Assembly: GCA_958298945.1 (NCBI GenBank)
Contig: OY282609.1
Coordinates: 45,289,393 to 45,353,392, forward strand
DNA length: 64,000 nt
Source of the DNA: Atherix ibis
Taxonomy: Eukaryota; Arthropoda; Insecta; Diptera; Athericidae
Reading direction: 5' to 3'
The notes beneath the pieces were generated by a model, which was not told the origin of the DNA, did not search any database, and saw only the letters and a program-made list of their open reading frames with translations. Each line of letters begins with the position of its first letter. The stretch's first letter is position 1. Made by a program: the position numbers and the translations under genes. Positions 26,465-39,998 of the stretch are shown here, in pieces.

Positions 26465-27064
26465 ATGTTTAAGATGAATATGAAGTAGTATGTTTTAGAG
26501 GAATATAAAGTAGTATGTTTAAGAGGAATATGAAGTAGTATGTTAAAGAGGAATATGAAGTAGTATGTTTAAGAGGAATAAGAAGTAGTATGTTTAAGAG
26601 GAATATGAAGATGTATGTTTAAGATGAATATGAAGTAGTATGTTTAGGAGGAATATGAATTAGCATGTTTAAGAGGAATATGAAGTAGAATGTTTAAGAT
26701 GAATATGAAGTAGTATGTTTTAGAGGAATATAAAGTAGTATGTTTAAGAGGAATATGAAGTAGTATGTTTAAGAGGAATAAGAAGTAGTATGTTTAAGAG
26801 GAATAAGAAGTAGTATGTTTAAGAGGAATATGAAGATGTATGTTTAAGATGAATATGAAGTAGTACGTTTGAGAGGAATATGAAGTAGTATGTTTAAGAG
26901 GATTATGAAGTAGTATGATTTAGAGGATTATGAAGTAGTATGTTTAAGAGGCATATGAAGTAGTATGTTAAAGAGGATTATGAAGTAGTATGTTTCAGAG
27001 GAATATGAAGTAGTATGTGTAAGAGGAATATGAAATTGTATGTTTAAGAGGAATATGAAGTAGT
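26465..27064. repeat. 600-bp tandem duplication, copy 2
   Basis: Nearly identical to 25865-26464. It is among the youngest duplications in the window; the single mismatch argues for a real second copy over an exact assembly stutter, though it does not prove it. Confidence 0.94.
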
Positions 27065-27337
27065 ATGTTTAAGATGAATATGAAGTAGTATGTTTAAGAG
27101 GAATATGAAATAGTATGTTTAAGAGGAATATGAAGTAGTACGTTTAAGAGGAATATGAAGTAGTATGTTTAAGAGGAATATGAAGTAGTATGTTTGAGAG
27201 GAATATGAAGAAGTATGTTTAAGAGGAATATGAAGTAGTATATTTAAGAGGAATATGAAGTAGTATGTTTAAGAGGAATATGAAGTAGTATGTTTAAGAG
27301 GAATATGAAGTACTATGTTTAAGAGGAATATGAAGTA

Positions 27338-27366
27338 GTATGTTTAAGGGGAATATGAATTATGTA
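27338..27366. repeat. 29-bp unit with four-base insertion
   Basis: The usual GAATTAGCATG becomes GAATTATGTAGCATG, an extra four bases matching a local TATG duplication. It is the only copy I saw of this insertion. Confidence 0.85.
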
Positions 27367-27631
27367 GCATGTTTAAGAGGAATATGAAGTAGTATGTTTA
27401 AGAGGAATATGAAGTAGTATGTTTAAGAGGAATATGAAGTAGTATGTTTAGGAAGAATATAAATTAGAATGTTTAAGAGCAATATGAAGTAGTATGTTTA
27501 AGAGGAATATGAAGTAGTATGTTTTAGAGGAATATAAAGTAGTATGTTTAAGAGGAATATGAAGTAGTATGTTAAAGAGGAATATGAAGCAGTATGTTTA
27601 AGAGGAATATGAAGTAGTATGTTTAAGAGGA

Positions 27632-28056
27632 TTATGAAGTAGTATGTTTAAGAGGAATATGAAGTAGTATATTTAAGAAGAATATGAAGTAGTATGTTTA
27701 AGAGGAATATGAAGTACTATGTTTAAGAGGAATATGAAGTAGTATTTTTAAGAGGAATATGAAGTAGTATGTTTAAGAGGAATATGAAGTAGTATGTTTA
27801 AGAGTAATATGAAGTAGTATGTTTAAGAGGAATATGAAGTAGAACGTTTAAGAGGAATATGAAGTAGTATGTTTAAGAGGATTATGAAATAGTGTGTTTA
27901 AGAGGAATATGAAGTAGTATGTTTAAGAGGAATATGAAGTACTATGTTTAAGAGGAATATGAAATAGTATGTTTAAGGGGAATATGAATTAGCATGTATA
28001 AGAGGAATATGAATTAGTATGTTAAAGAGGAATATGAAGTAGTATGTTTAAGAGGA
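27632..28056. repeat. 425-bp tandem duplication, copy 1
   Basis: Seventeen units (TACTATG, GTATTTTTAAG, GTAGAACG, GAAATAGTGTG, GTTAAAGAG in order) repeat at +425; for example TATTTTTAAG is at 27743 and 28168. The match ends at about 28490. Confidence 0.9.
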
Positions 28057-28481
28057 ATATGAAGTAGTATGTTTAAGAGGAATATGAAGTAGTATATTTA
28101 AGAAGAATATGAAGTAGTATGTTTAAGAGGAATATGAAGTACTATGTTTAAGAGGAATATGAAGTAGTATTTTTAAGAGGAATATGAAGTAGTATGTTTA
28201 AGAGGAATATGAAGTAGTATGTTTAAGAGTAATATGAAGTAGTATGTTTAAGAGGAATATGAAGTAGAACGTTTAAGAGGAATATGAAGTAGTATGTTTA
28301 AGAGGATTATGAAATAGTGTGTTTAAGAGGAATATGAAGTAGTATGTTTAAGAGGAATATGAAGTACTATGTTTAAGAGGAATATGAAATAGTATGTTTA
28401 AGGGGAATATGAATTAGCATGTATAAGAGGAATATGAATTAGTATGTTAAAGAGGAATATGAAGTAGTATGTTTAAGAGGA
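28057..28481. repeat. 425-bp tandem duplication, copy 2
   Basis: Second copy, essentially identical to 27632-28056 over the parts compared. Confidence 0.9.
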
Positions 28482-28499
28482 ATATGAAGTATTATGTTT

Positions 28500-29700
28500 A
28501 AGAGGAATATGAAGTAGTATGTTTAAGAGGAATATGAAGAAGTATGTTTAAGAGGAATATTAAGTAGTATATTTAAGAGGAATATGAAGTAGTATGTTTA
28601 AGAAGAATATGAAGTAGTATGTGTAAGAGGAATATGAAGTAGTATGCTTAAAAGGAATATGAAGTAGTATATTTAAGAGGAATATGAAGTAGTATATTTA
28701 AGAGGAATATGAAATAGTATATTTGAGAGGAATATGAAGTAGTATATTTAAGATGAATATGAAGTAGTATGTTTAAGAGGAATATGAAGTAGTATGTTTA
28801 AGAGGAATATGAAGTAGTATATTTAAGAGGAATATGAAGTATTATATTTAAGAGGAATATGAAGTAGTATGTTTAAGAGGAATATGAAGTAGTATGTTTA
28901 AGAGGAATATGAAGTAGTATGTTTAAGAGGAATATGAAGTAGTATGTTTAAGAGGAATATGAAGTAGTATGTTTGAGAGGTATATGAAGTAGTATGTTTA
29001 AGAGGAATATGAAGTAGTATGTTTAAGAGTAATATGAAGTAGTATGTTTAAGAAGAATATGAAGTAGTATGTTTAAGAGGAATATGAAGTACTATGTTTA
29101 AGAGGGATATGAAGTAGTATGTTTAAGGGGAATATGAATAAGCATGTTTAAGAGGAATATGAAGTAGTATGTTTAAGAGGATTATGAAGTAGTATGTTTA
29201 AGAGGAATATGAAGTAGTATATTTAAGAGGAATATGAAGTAGTATGTTTAAGAGAAATATGCAGTAGTATGTTTAAGAGGAATATGAAGAAGTATGTTTA
29301 AGAGGAATATGAAGTAGTATATTTAAGAGGAATATGAAGTAATATGTTTAAGAGGATTATGAAGTAGTATGTTTAAGAGAAATATGAAGTAGTATATTTA
29401 AGAGGAATATGAAGTAGTATGTTTAAGAGATATATGCAGTAGTATATTTAAGAGGAATATGAAGTAGTATGTTTAAGAGGAATATGAAGTAATATGTTTA
29501 AGAGGAATATGAAGTTGTATGTTTAAGAGGAACATGAAATAGTATGTTAAAGAGGAATATGAAGTAGTATGTTTAAGAGGAATATGAAGTAGTATGTTTA
29601 AGAGGAATATAAAGAAGCATGTTTAAGAGGAATATGAAGTAGTATATTTAAGAGGAATATGAAGTAGTATATTTAAGAGGAATATGAAGTAGTATATTTA
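28500..29700. repeat. 1,799-bp offset repeat, copy 1
   Basis: GTGTAAGAGG (28621), GAGGGATA (29102) and GAATAAGCATG (near 29136) recur 1,799 bp downstream (30420, 30901, near 30935). The offset is 72 units less one base because of the 24-bp unit at 29767. Confidence 0.83.
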
Positions 29701-29766
29701 AGAAGAATATGACGTAGTATGTTTAAGAGGAATATGAAGTACTATGTTTAAGAGGAATATGAAGTA

Positions 29767-29790
29767 GTATGTTTAAGGGAATATGAATTA
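29767..29790. repeat. 24-bp unit (one base lost in GGGG variant)
   Basis: The standard TTTAAGGGGAATATG variant appears here as TTTAAGGGAATATG. The lost base accounts for the minus-one in the 1,799-bp offset. Confidence 0.85.
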
Positions 29791-30298
29791 GCATGTTTAA
29801 GAGGAATATGAAGTAGTATGTTAAAGAGGAATATGAAGTAGTATGTTTAAGAGGAATATGATGTAGTATGTTTAAGAGGAATATGAAGAAGTATGTTTAA
29901 GAGGAATATACAGTAGTATATTTAAGAGGAATATGAAGTAGTATGTTTAAGAAGAATATAAAGTAGTATTTTTAAGAGGTATATGAAGTAGTATGTTAAA
30001 GAGGAATATGAAGTAGTATGTCTAAGAGTAATATGAAGTAGTATGTTTAAGAGGAATATGAAGTAGAACGTTTAAGAGGAATATGAAGTAGTATGTTTAA
30101 GAGGATTATGAAATACTGTGTTTAAGAGGAATATAAAGTAGTATGTTTAAGAGGAATATGAAGTACTATGTTTAAGAGGAATATGAAGCAGTATGTTTAA
30201 GGGGAATATGAATTAGAATGTATAAGAGGAATATGAAGTAGTATGTTTAAGAGGAATATGAAGTAGTATTTTTAAGAGGAATATGAAGTAGTATGTTT

Positions 30299-31499
30299 AA
30301 GAGGAATCTGAAGTAGTATGTTTAAGAGGAATATGAAGAAGTATGTTTAAGAGGAATATGAAGTAGTATATTTAAGAGGAATATGAAGTAGTATGTTTAA
30401 GAAGAATATGAAGTAGTATGTGTAAGAGGAATATGAAGTAGTATGCTTAAAAGGAATATGAAGTAGTATATTCAAGAGGAATATGAAGTAGTATATTTAA
30501 GAGGAATATGAAATAGTATATTTGAGAGGAATATGAAGTAGTATATTTAAGAGGAATATGAAGTAGTATGTTTAAGAGGAATATGAAGTAGTATGTTTAA
30601 GAGGAATATGAAGTAGTATATTTAAGAGGAATATGAAGTATTATATTTAAGAGGAATATGAAGTAGTATGTTTAAGAGGAATATGAAGTAGTATGTTTAA
30701 GAGGAATATGAAGTAGTATGTTTAAGAGGAATATGAAGTAGTATGTTTAAGAGGAATATGAAGTAGTATGTTTGAGAGGTATATGAAGTAGTATGTTTAA
30801 GAGGAATATGAAGTAGTATGTTTAAGAGTAATATGAAGTAGTATGTTTAAGAGGAATATGAAGTATTATGTTTAAGAGGAATATGAAGTACTATGTTTAA
30901 GAGGGATAAGAAGTAGTATGTTTAAGGGGAATATGAATAAGCATGTTTAAGAGGAATATGAAGCAGTATGTTTAAGAGGATTATGAAGTAGTATGTTTAA
31001 GAGGAATATGAAGTAGTATATTTAAGAGGAATATGAAGTAGTTTGTTTAAGAGAAATATGCAGTGGTATGTTTAAGAGGAATATGAAGAAGTATGTTTAA
31101 GAGGAATATGAAGTAGTATATTTAAGAGGAATATGAAGTAATATGTTTAAGAGGATTATGAAGTAGTATGTTTAAGAGAAATATGAAGTAGTATATTTAA
31201 GAGGAATATGAAGTAGTATGTTTAAGAGAAATATGCAGTAGTATATTAAAGAGGAATATGAAGTAGTATGTTTAAGAGGAATATGAAGTAATATGTTTAA
31301 GAGGAATATGAAGTTGTATGTTTAAGAGGAACATGAAATAGTATGTTGAAGAGGAATATGAAGTAGTATGTTTAAGAATAATATGAAGTAGTATGTTTAA
31401 GAGGAATATGAAAAAGCATGTTTAAGAGGAATATGAAGTAGTATATTTAAGAGGAATATGAAGTAATATGTTTAAGAGGAATATGAAGGAGTATGTTTA
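30299..31499. repeat. 1,799-bp offset repeat, copy 2
   Basis: Copy of 28500-29700 with scattered substitutions, for example GGGATAAG for GGGATATG at 30903 and TTCAAG for TTTAAG near 30472. A third, more diverged partial copy begins near 31.85 kb. Confidence 0.8.
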
Positions 31500-34400
31500 A
31501 GAGGAACATGAAGTAGTATGTTTAAGAGGATTATGAAGTAGTATGTTTAAGAGGAATATGAAGAAGTATGTTTAAGAGGAATATGAAGTAGGATATTTAA
31601 GAGGAATATGTAGTAGTATATTTAAGAGGAATATGAAGTATTATATTTAAGAGTAATATGAAGTAGTATGTTTAAGGGGAATATGAAGTAGTATATTTAA
31701 GAGGAATATGAAGTAGTATATTTAAGAGAAATTTGAAGTAGTATGTTTAAGAGGAACATAAAGTAGTATGTTTAAGAGGAATATGAAGTAGTATGTTTAA
31801 GAGGAATATGAAGTAGTATGTTTAAGAGGAATATGAAGAAGTATGTTTAAGAGGAATATGAATTTGTATATTTAAGAGGAATATGAAGTAGTATGTTTAA
31901 GAAAAATATGAAGTAGTATGTGTAAGAGGAATATGAAGTTGTATGTTTAAGAGGAATATGAAGTAGTATATTTAAGAGGAATATGAAGTAGTATATTTAA
32001 GAGGAATATGAAATAGTATATTTGAGAGGAATATGAAGTAGTATATTTAAGAGGAATATGAAGTATTCTATTTAAGAGGAATATGAAGTAGTATGTTTAA
32101 GGGGAATATGAAGTAGTATGTTTAAGAGGAACATGAAGTAGTATGTTTAAGAGGAATATGAAGTAGTATATTTAAGAGGAATATAAAGTAGTATGTTTAA
32201 GAGGAATATGAAGTAGTATGTTTAAAAGGAATATGAAGTTGTATATTTAAGAGGAATATGAAGTAGTATGTTTAAGAAGAATATGAATAGTATGTGTAAG
32301 AGGATTATGAAGTAGTATGTTTAAGAGAAATATGAAGTAGTATATTTAAGAGGAATATGAAGTAGTATATTTAAGAGGAATATGAAGTAGTATATTTAAG
32401 AGGAATATGAAATAGTATATTTGAGAGGAATATGAAGTAGTATATTTAAGAGGAATATGAAGTATTATATTTAAGAGGAATATGAAGTAGTATGTTTAAG
32501 GGGAATATGAAGTAGTATGTTTAAGAGGAACATGAAGTAGTATGCTTAAGAGGAATATGAAGTAGTATATTTAAGGGGAATATAAAGTAGTATGTTTAAG
32601 AGGAATATGAAGTAGTATGTTTAAGAGTAATATGAAGTAGTATGTTTAAGAGGAATATGAAGTAGTACGTTTAAGAAGAATATGAAGTAGTATGTTTAAG
32701 AAGATTAATAAGTAGTATGTTTAAGAGAAATATGAAGTTGTATATTTAAGAGGAATATGAAGTAGTATATTTAAGAGGAATATAAAGTAGTATATTTAAG
32801 AGGCATATAAAGTAGTATATTTAAGAGGAATATGAAGTAGTACGTTTAAGAGGAATATGAAGTAATATGTTTAAGAGGAATATGAAGTAGTATGTTTAAG
32901 AGGAATTTGAAGTAGTATGTTTAAGAGGAATATAAAGTAGTATGTTTAAGAGGAATGTGAAGTAGTATGTTTAAGAGTAATATGAAGTAGTATGTTTAAG
33001 AGGAATATGAAGTAGTACGTTTAAGAGGAATATGAAGTTGTATGTTTAAGAAGATTAATAAGTAGTATGTTTAAGAGGAATATAAAGTAGTTTATTTAAG
33101 AAGATATGAAGTATTATATTTAAGAGGTATATGAAGTAGTATATTTAAGACTAATATGAAGTAGTATATTTAAGAGGAATATGAAGTAGTATGTTTAAGA
33201 GGAATATGAAGTATTATATAGAAGAGGAATATGAAGTTCTATATTTAAGAGAAATATGAAGTTGTATATTTAAGAGGAATATGAAGTAGTATATTTAAGA
33301 GGAATATAAAGTAGTATATTTAAGAGGCATATGTAGTAGTATATTTAAGAGGAATGTGAAGTAGTATGTTTAAGAGGCATATGAAGTAGTATATTTAAGA
33401 GGAATATGAAGTAGTACGTTTAAGAGGAATATGAAGTAATATGTTTAAGAGGAATATGAAGTAGTATGTTTAAGAGGAATATGAAGTAGTATGTTTAAGA
33501 GGAATATGAAGTAGCATATTTAAGAGGAATATGAAGTAGTATATTTAAGAGAAATATGAAGTTGTATATTTAAGAGGAATATGAAGTAGTATATTTAAGA
33601 GGAATATAAAGTAGTATATTTAAGAGGCATATGAAGTAGTATATTTAAGAGGAATATGAAGTAGTACGTTCAAGAGGAATATGAAGTAGTATGTTTAAGA
33701 GGAATATGAAGTAGTATGTTTAAGAGGAATATGAAGTAGTATGTTTGGGAGGAATATGAAGTAGTATGTTTAAGAGGAATATGAAGTAGTATGTTTAAGA
33801 AGATTATGAAGTAGTATGTTTAAGAGAAATATGAAGTAGTATGTTTAGGAGGAATATGAAGAAGTATGTTTAAAAGGAATATGAAGTAGTATATTTAAGA
33901 GGAATATGAAGTAGTACGTTTAAGAGGAATATGAAGTAGTATGTTTAGGAGCAATATGAATTACCATGTTTAAGAGGAATATGAAGTAGTATGTTTAAGA
34001 GGAATATGAAGTAGTATGTTTAAGAGGAATATGAAGTAGTATATTTAAGAGTAATATGAAGTAGTATATTTAAGAGGAATATGAAGTAGTATGTTTAAAA
34101 GGAATATGAAGTACTATGTTTAAGAGGAATATGAAGTAGTATGTTTAAGGGGAATATGAATTAGCATGTTTAAGAGGAATATGAAGTAGTATGTTTAAGA
34201 GGAATATGAAGTAGTATGTTTAAGAGGAATATGAAGTAGTATGTTTAAGAGGATTATGTCGTAGTATGTTTAAGAGGAATATGAAGTAGTATGTTTAAGA
34301 GGAATATGAAGCAGTATGTTTAAGAGGAATATGAAGTAGTATGTTTAAGAGGATTATAAAGTAGTATGTTTAAGAGGAATATGAAATAGTATATTTAAGA

Positions 34401-34910
34401 GGAATATGAAGTAGAATGTTTAAGAGGAATATGAAGTAGTATGCTTAAGAGGAATATGAAGTAGTATGTTTGAGAGGAATATGAAGAAGTATGTTTAAGA
34501 GGAATATGAAGTAGTATGTTTAAGAGTAATATGAAGTAGTATGTTTAAGAGGAATATGAAGTAGAACGTTTAAGAGGAATATGAAGTAGTATGTTTAAGA
34601 GGATTATGAAGTAGTGTGTTTAAGAGGAATATGAAGTAATACGTTTAAGAGGAATATGAAGTAGTATGTTTAAGAGGATTATGAAGTAGTATGTTTAAGA
34701 GGAATATGAAGTAGTATGTTTAAGAGGAATATGAAGTAGTATGTTTAAGAGGAATATGAAGTAGTATGTTTAGGAGGAATATGAATTAGCATGTTTAAGA
34801 GGAATATGAAGTACTATGTTTAAGAGGAATATGAAGTAGTATATTTAAGAGGAATATGAAGTAGTATATTTAAGAGGAATATGAAGTAGCATTTTTAAGA
34901 GGAATATGAA

Positions 34911-35160
34911 GTAGTATGTTTAAGAGGAATATGAAGTAGTATATTGAAGAGGAATATGAAGTAGTATGTTTAAGAGGAATATGAAGTACTATGTTTAAGA
35001 GGAATATGAAGCAGTATGTTTAAGGGGAATATGAATTAGCATGTTTAAGAGGAATATGAAGTAGTATGTTTTAGAGGAATATGAAGTAGTATGTTTAAGA
35101 GGAATATGAAGTAGTATGTTTAAGAGGATTATGAAGTAGTATGTTTAAGAGGAATATGAA
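34911..35160. repeat. 250-bp tandem duplication, copy 1
   Basis: Ten units including GTATATTGAAG (ATATTGAAG at 34941 and 35191), GTACTATG, GAAGCAG, the GGGG unit, AGCATG and GTTTTAGAG repeat at exactly +250. Confidence 0.9.
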
Positions 35161-35410
35161 GTAGTATGTTTAAGAGGAATATGAAGTAGTATATTGAAGA
35201 GGAATATGAAGTAGTATGTTTAAGAGGAATATGAAGTACTATGTTTAAGAGGAATATGAAGCAGTATGTTTAAGGGGAATATGAATTAGCATGTTTAAGA
35301 GGAATATGAAGTAGTATGTTTTAGAGGAATATGAAGTAGTATGTTTAAGAGGAATATGAAGTAGTATGTTTAAGAGGATTATGAAGTAGTATGTTTAAGA
35401 GGAATATGAA
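35161..35410. repeat. 250-bp tandem duplication, copy 2
   Basis: Copy of 34911-35160 in the same order of variants, with no difference seen by eye over most of its length. Confidence 0.9.
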
Positions 35411-38400
35411 GTAGTATGTTTAAGAGGAATATGAAGCAGTATGTTTAAGAGAAATATGAAGTAGTATGTTTAAGAGGATTATGAAGCAGTATGTTCAAGA
35501 GGAATATGAAGTAGTATATTTAAGAGGAATATGAAGTAGTATGTTTAAGAGGAATATGAAGTACTATGTTTAAGAGGAATATAAAGTAGTATGTTTAAGG
35601 GGAATATGAATTAGCATGTTTAAGAGGAATATGAAGTAGTATGTTAAAGAGGAATATGAAGTAGTATGTTTAAGAGGAATATGAAGTAGTATGTTTAAGA
35701 GGAATATGAAGTAGTATGTTTAAGAGAAATATGAAGAAGTATGTTTAAGAGGAGTATGAAGTAGTATATTTAAGAGGAATATGAAGTAGTATGCTTAAGA
35801 AGAATATAAAGTAGTATTTTTAAGAGGAATATGAAGTAGTATGTTTAAGAGGAATATGAAGTAGTATGTTTAAGAGTAATATGAAGTAGTATGTTTAAGA
35901 GGAATATGAAGTAGAACGTTTAAGAGGAATATGAAGTAGTATGTTTAAGATGATTATGAAGTAGTGTGTTTAAGAGTAATATGAAGTAGTATGTTTAAGA
36001 GGAATATGAAGTAGTATGTTTAAGAGGAATATGAAGTAGTATGTTTAGGAGGAATATGAATTAGCATGTTTATGAGGAATATGAAGTAGTATGTTTAAGA
36101 GGAATATGAAGTTGTATGTTTAAGAGGAATATGAAGTAATATGTTTAAGAGGAATATGAAGTATTATGTATAAGAGGACTACGAAGTATTATATTTAAGA
36201 GGAATATGAAGTAGTATATTTAAGAGGAATATGAAGTAGTATATTTAAGAGGAATATGAAGTAGTATATTTAAGAGGAATATGAAGCAGTATATTTAAGA
36301 AGACTATACAGTAGTATTTTTAAGAGGAATATGAAGTAGTATGTTTAAGAGGAATATGAAGTAGTATGTTTAAGAGTAATATGAAGTAGTATGTTTAAGA
36401 GGAATATGAAGTAGAACGTTTAAGAGGAATATGAAGTGGTATGTTTAAGAGGATTATGAAGTAGTGTGTTTCAGAGGAATATGAAGTAGTACGTTTAAGA
36501 GGAATATGAAGCAGTATGTTTAAGAGGATTATGAAGTAGTATGTTTAAGAGGAATATGAAGTAGTATGTTTAAGAGGAATATGAAGTAGTATGTTTAAGA
36601 GGAATATGAAGTAGTATGTTTAGGAGGAATATGAATTAGCATGTTTAAGAGGAATATGAAGTAGTATGTTTAAGAGGAATATGAAGTAGTATGTTTAAGA
36701 GGAATATGAAGTAGTAAGTTTAAGAGGATTATGAAGTAGTATGTTTAAGAGGAATATGAAGTAGTATATTTAAGAGGAATATGAAGTAGTATGCTTAAGA
36801 AAAATATGCAGTAGTATATTTAAGTGGAATATGAAGTAGTATGTTTAAGAGTAATATGAAGTAGTATGTTTTAGAGGAATATGAAGTAGTACGTTTAAGA
36901 GGAATATGAAGTAGTATGTTTAAGAGGAATAATAAGTACTATGTTTAAGAGGAATATAAAGTAGTATATTTAAGAAGATATGAAGTATTATATTTAGGAG
37001 GAATATGAAGTAGTATATTTACGACTAATATGAAGTAGTATAATTAAGAGGAATATGAAATAGTATGTTTTAGAGGAATATGATGTATTATGTTTAAGAG
37101 GAATATGAAGTATTGTGTTTGAGAGGAATATGAAGTAGTATGTTTAAGAGGAATATGAAGTAGTATGTTTAAGAGGAATATGAAGTAGTATGTTTAAGAG
37201 GAATATGAAGTAGTATGTTTAAGAGGAATATGAAGTACTATGTTTAAGAGGAATATGAAGTAGTATGTTTAAGAGGAATATGAAGTAGTATGTTAAAGAG
37301 GAATATGAAGTAGTATGTTTAAGAGGAATATGAAGTAGTATGTTTAAGAGGAATATGCAGTAGTATATTTAAGAGGAATATGAAGTAGTATGTATAAGAG
37401 GAATATGAAGTAGTATGTTTAAGAGGAATATGCAGTAATATGTTTAAGAGGAATATGAAGTAGTATGTTTAAGAGGAATATGAAGTAGTATGTTTAAGAG
37501 GAATATGAAGTAGTATGTTTAAGAGGAATATGAAGTAGTATGTTTAAGAGGAATATGAAGTAGTATGTTTAGGAGGAATATGAAGTAGTATGTTTAAGAG
37601 GAATATGAAGTAGTATGTTTAAGAGGAATATGAAGTAGTATGTTTAAGAGGAATATGAAGAACTATGTTTAAGAGGAATATGAAGTAGTATATATAAGAG
37701 GAATATGAAGTAGTATGTTTAAGAAGAATATAAAGTAGTATTTTTAAGAGGAATATGAAGTAGTATGTTTAAGAGGAATATGAAGTAGTATGTTTAAGAG
37801 TAATATGAAGTAGTATGTTTAAGAGGAATATGAAGTAGAACGTTTAAGAAGAATATGAAGTAGTATGTTTAAGAGGATTATGAAGGAGTGTGTTTAAGAG
37901 AAATATGAAGTAGTAGTACGTTTAAGTGGAATATGAAGTAGTATGTTTAAGAGGATTATAAAGTAGTGTGTTTAAGAGGAATATGAAGTAGTATGTTTAA
38001 GAGGAATATGAAGTACTATGTTTAAGGGGAATATGAAGTAGTATGTTTAGGAGGAATATGAATTAGCATGTTTAAGAGGAATATGAAGTAGTATGTTTAA
38101 GAGGAATATGAAATAGTATGTTTAAGAGGAATATGAAGTAGTATGTTTAAGAGGAATATGAAATAGTATGTTTAAGAGGAATATGAAGTACTATGTTTAA
38201 GAGGAATATGAAGTAGTATGTTTAAGGGGAATATGAATTAGCATGTTTAAGATGAATATGAAGTAGTATGTTTAAGAGGAATATGAAGAAGTATGTTTAA
38301 GAGGAATATGAAATAGTATATTTGAGAGGAATATGAAGTAGTATATTTAAGAGTAATATGAAGTAGTATGTTTAAGAGGAATATGAAATAATATGTTTGA

Positions 38401-38865
38401 GAGGAATATGAAGTAATATGTTTAAGAGGAATATGAAGTAGTATATTTAAGAGGAATATGAAGTAGTATATTTAAGGGGAATATGAATTAGCATGTTTAA
38501 GAGGAATATGAAGTAGTATGTTTAAGAGGAATATGAAGTAGTATGTTTAAGAGGAATATGAAGTAGTATGTTTAAGAGGATTATGAAGTAGTATGTGTAA
38601 GAGGAATATGAAGAAGTATGTTTAAGAGTAATATGAAGTAGTATATTTAAAAAGAATATGAAGTAGTATTTTTAAGAGGAATATGAAGTAGTATGTTTAA
38701 GAGGAATATGAAGTAGTATGTTTAAGAGTAATATGAAGTAGTATGTTTAAGAGGAATATGAAGTAGAACGTTTAAGAGGAATGTGAAGTAGTATGTTTAA
38801 GAGGATTATGAAGTAGTGTGTTTAAGAGGAATATGAAGTAGTACGTTTAAGAGGAATATGAAGTA

Positions 38866-38893
38866 GTAAGTTTAAAAGGATTATAAAGTAGTA
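38866..38893. repeat. 28-bp unit, AGT triplet insertion (AAAGTAGTAGTATG)
   Basis: One extra three-base step in the AGTAGT stretch. The same form is at 39971-39998, 41874-41901 and 44753-44780. All four have AAAAGGATTATAAAG before the insertion, so they descend from one event. Confidence 0.9.
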
Positions 38894-39142
38894 GTATGTT
38901 TAAGAGGAATGTGAAGTAGTATGTTTAAGAGGAATATGAAGTAGTATGTTTAAGAGGAATATGAAGTAGTATGTTTAGGAGGAATTGAATTAGTATATTT
39001 AAGAGGAATATGAAGTAGTATGTTTAAGAGGAATATGAAGTAGTATGTTTAAGAGGAATATGAAGTAATATGTTTAAGAGGAATATGAAGTAGTATGTTT
39101 AAGAGGATTATGAAGTAGTGTGTTTAAGAGGAATATGAAGTA

Positions 39143-39170
39143 GTATGTTTAAGAGGAATATGAAGTAGTA
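39143..39170. repeat. 28-bp unit, AGT triplet insertion (GAAGTAGTAGTACG)
   Basis: A second, separate triplet gain followed by a GTACG unit. Copies at 42052-42079 and 45030-45057 keep HOR register (offsets 2909 and 2978); a fourth is near 37905. Confidence 0.9.
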
Positions 39171-39970
39171 GTACGTTTAAGAGGAATATGAAGTAGTATG
39201 TTTAAGAGGATTATGAAGTAGTGTGTTTAAGAGGAATATGAAGTAGTATGTTTAAGAGGAATATGAAGTAGTATGTTTAAGAGGAATATGAAGTAGTATG
39301 TTTAGGAGGAATATGAATTAACATGTTTAAGAGGAATATGAAGTAGTATGTTTAAGAGGAATATGAAGTTGTATGTTTAAGAGGAATATGAAGTAGTATG
39401 TTTAAGATGAATATGAAATAGTATGTTTAAGAGGAATATGAAGTACTATGTTTAAGAGGAATATGAAGTAGTATGTTTAAGGGGAATATGAATTAGCATG
39501 TTTAAGATGAATATGTAGTAGTATGTTTAAGAGGAATATGAAGTAGTATATTTAAGAGGAATATGAAATAGTATATTTGAGAGGAATATGAAGTAGTATA
39601 TTTAAGAGGAATATGAAGTTGTATGTTTAAGAGGAATATGAAATAGTATGTTTGAGAGGAATATGAAGTAGTATGTTTAAGAGGAATATGAAGTAGTATA
39701 TTTAAGAGGAATATGAAGTAGTATATTTAAGGGGAATATGAATTAGCATGTTTAAGAGGAATATGAAATAGTATGTTTAAGAGGAATATGAAGTAGTATG
39801 TTTAAGAGGAATATGAAGTAGTATGTTTAAGAGTAATATGAAGTAGTATGTTTAAGAGGAATATGAAGTAGAACGTTTAAGAGGAATGTGAAGTAGTATG
39901 TTTAAGAGGATTATGAAGTAGTGTGTTTAAGAGGAATATGAAGTAGTACGTTTAAGAGGAATATGAAGTA

Positions 39971-39998
39971 GTATGTTTAAAAGGATTATAAAGTAGTA
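39971..39998. repeat. 28-bp unit, AGT triplet insertion, extra copy in HOR C1
   Basis: Same form as 38866-38893 but a second time within the same HOR copy. Copies 2 and 3 have it only once each, so this stretch was duplicated in copy 1 or lost from the others. Confidence 0.85.

Larger units (their letters stand above)
19850..32650. repeat. Zone II: higher-order repeat family B
   Basis: The family-A 24-bp AAGAAGATATG unit is absent from about 19.85 to 33.09 kb. Family B is marked instead by GTTTTAGAG units followed by AATATAAAG, GAAGATGTATG, GTATTTTTAAG, GTAGAACG, GTTAAAGAG and GATTCAGAG units. Large offsets are 2,000 bp (21,061 and 23,061), 2,974 bp (TAGTAAG marker, 22,437 and 25,411) and 1,799 bp (28,621 and 30,420). 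Many smaller tandem duplications sit inside. Boundaries are approximate. Confidence 0.85.
32650..37000. repeat. Zone III: mixed D-like, A-like and B-like units
   Basis: At about 32.7-33.8 kb there are 24-bp AAGAAGATATG (33090), AAGACTAATATG, GAAGTTGTATATTT and GGCATATG units like those of zone V. From 33.9 to 36.9 kb the order is B-like (TACT, GGGG and AGCATG units, GTATTTTTAAG, GTAGAACG). Another 24-bp AAGAAGATATG unit is at 36964. The zone looks like a boundary region with remnants of several HOR families. Confidence 0.7.
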
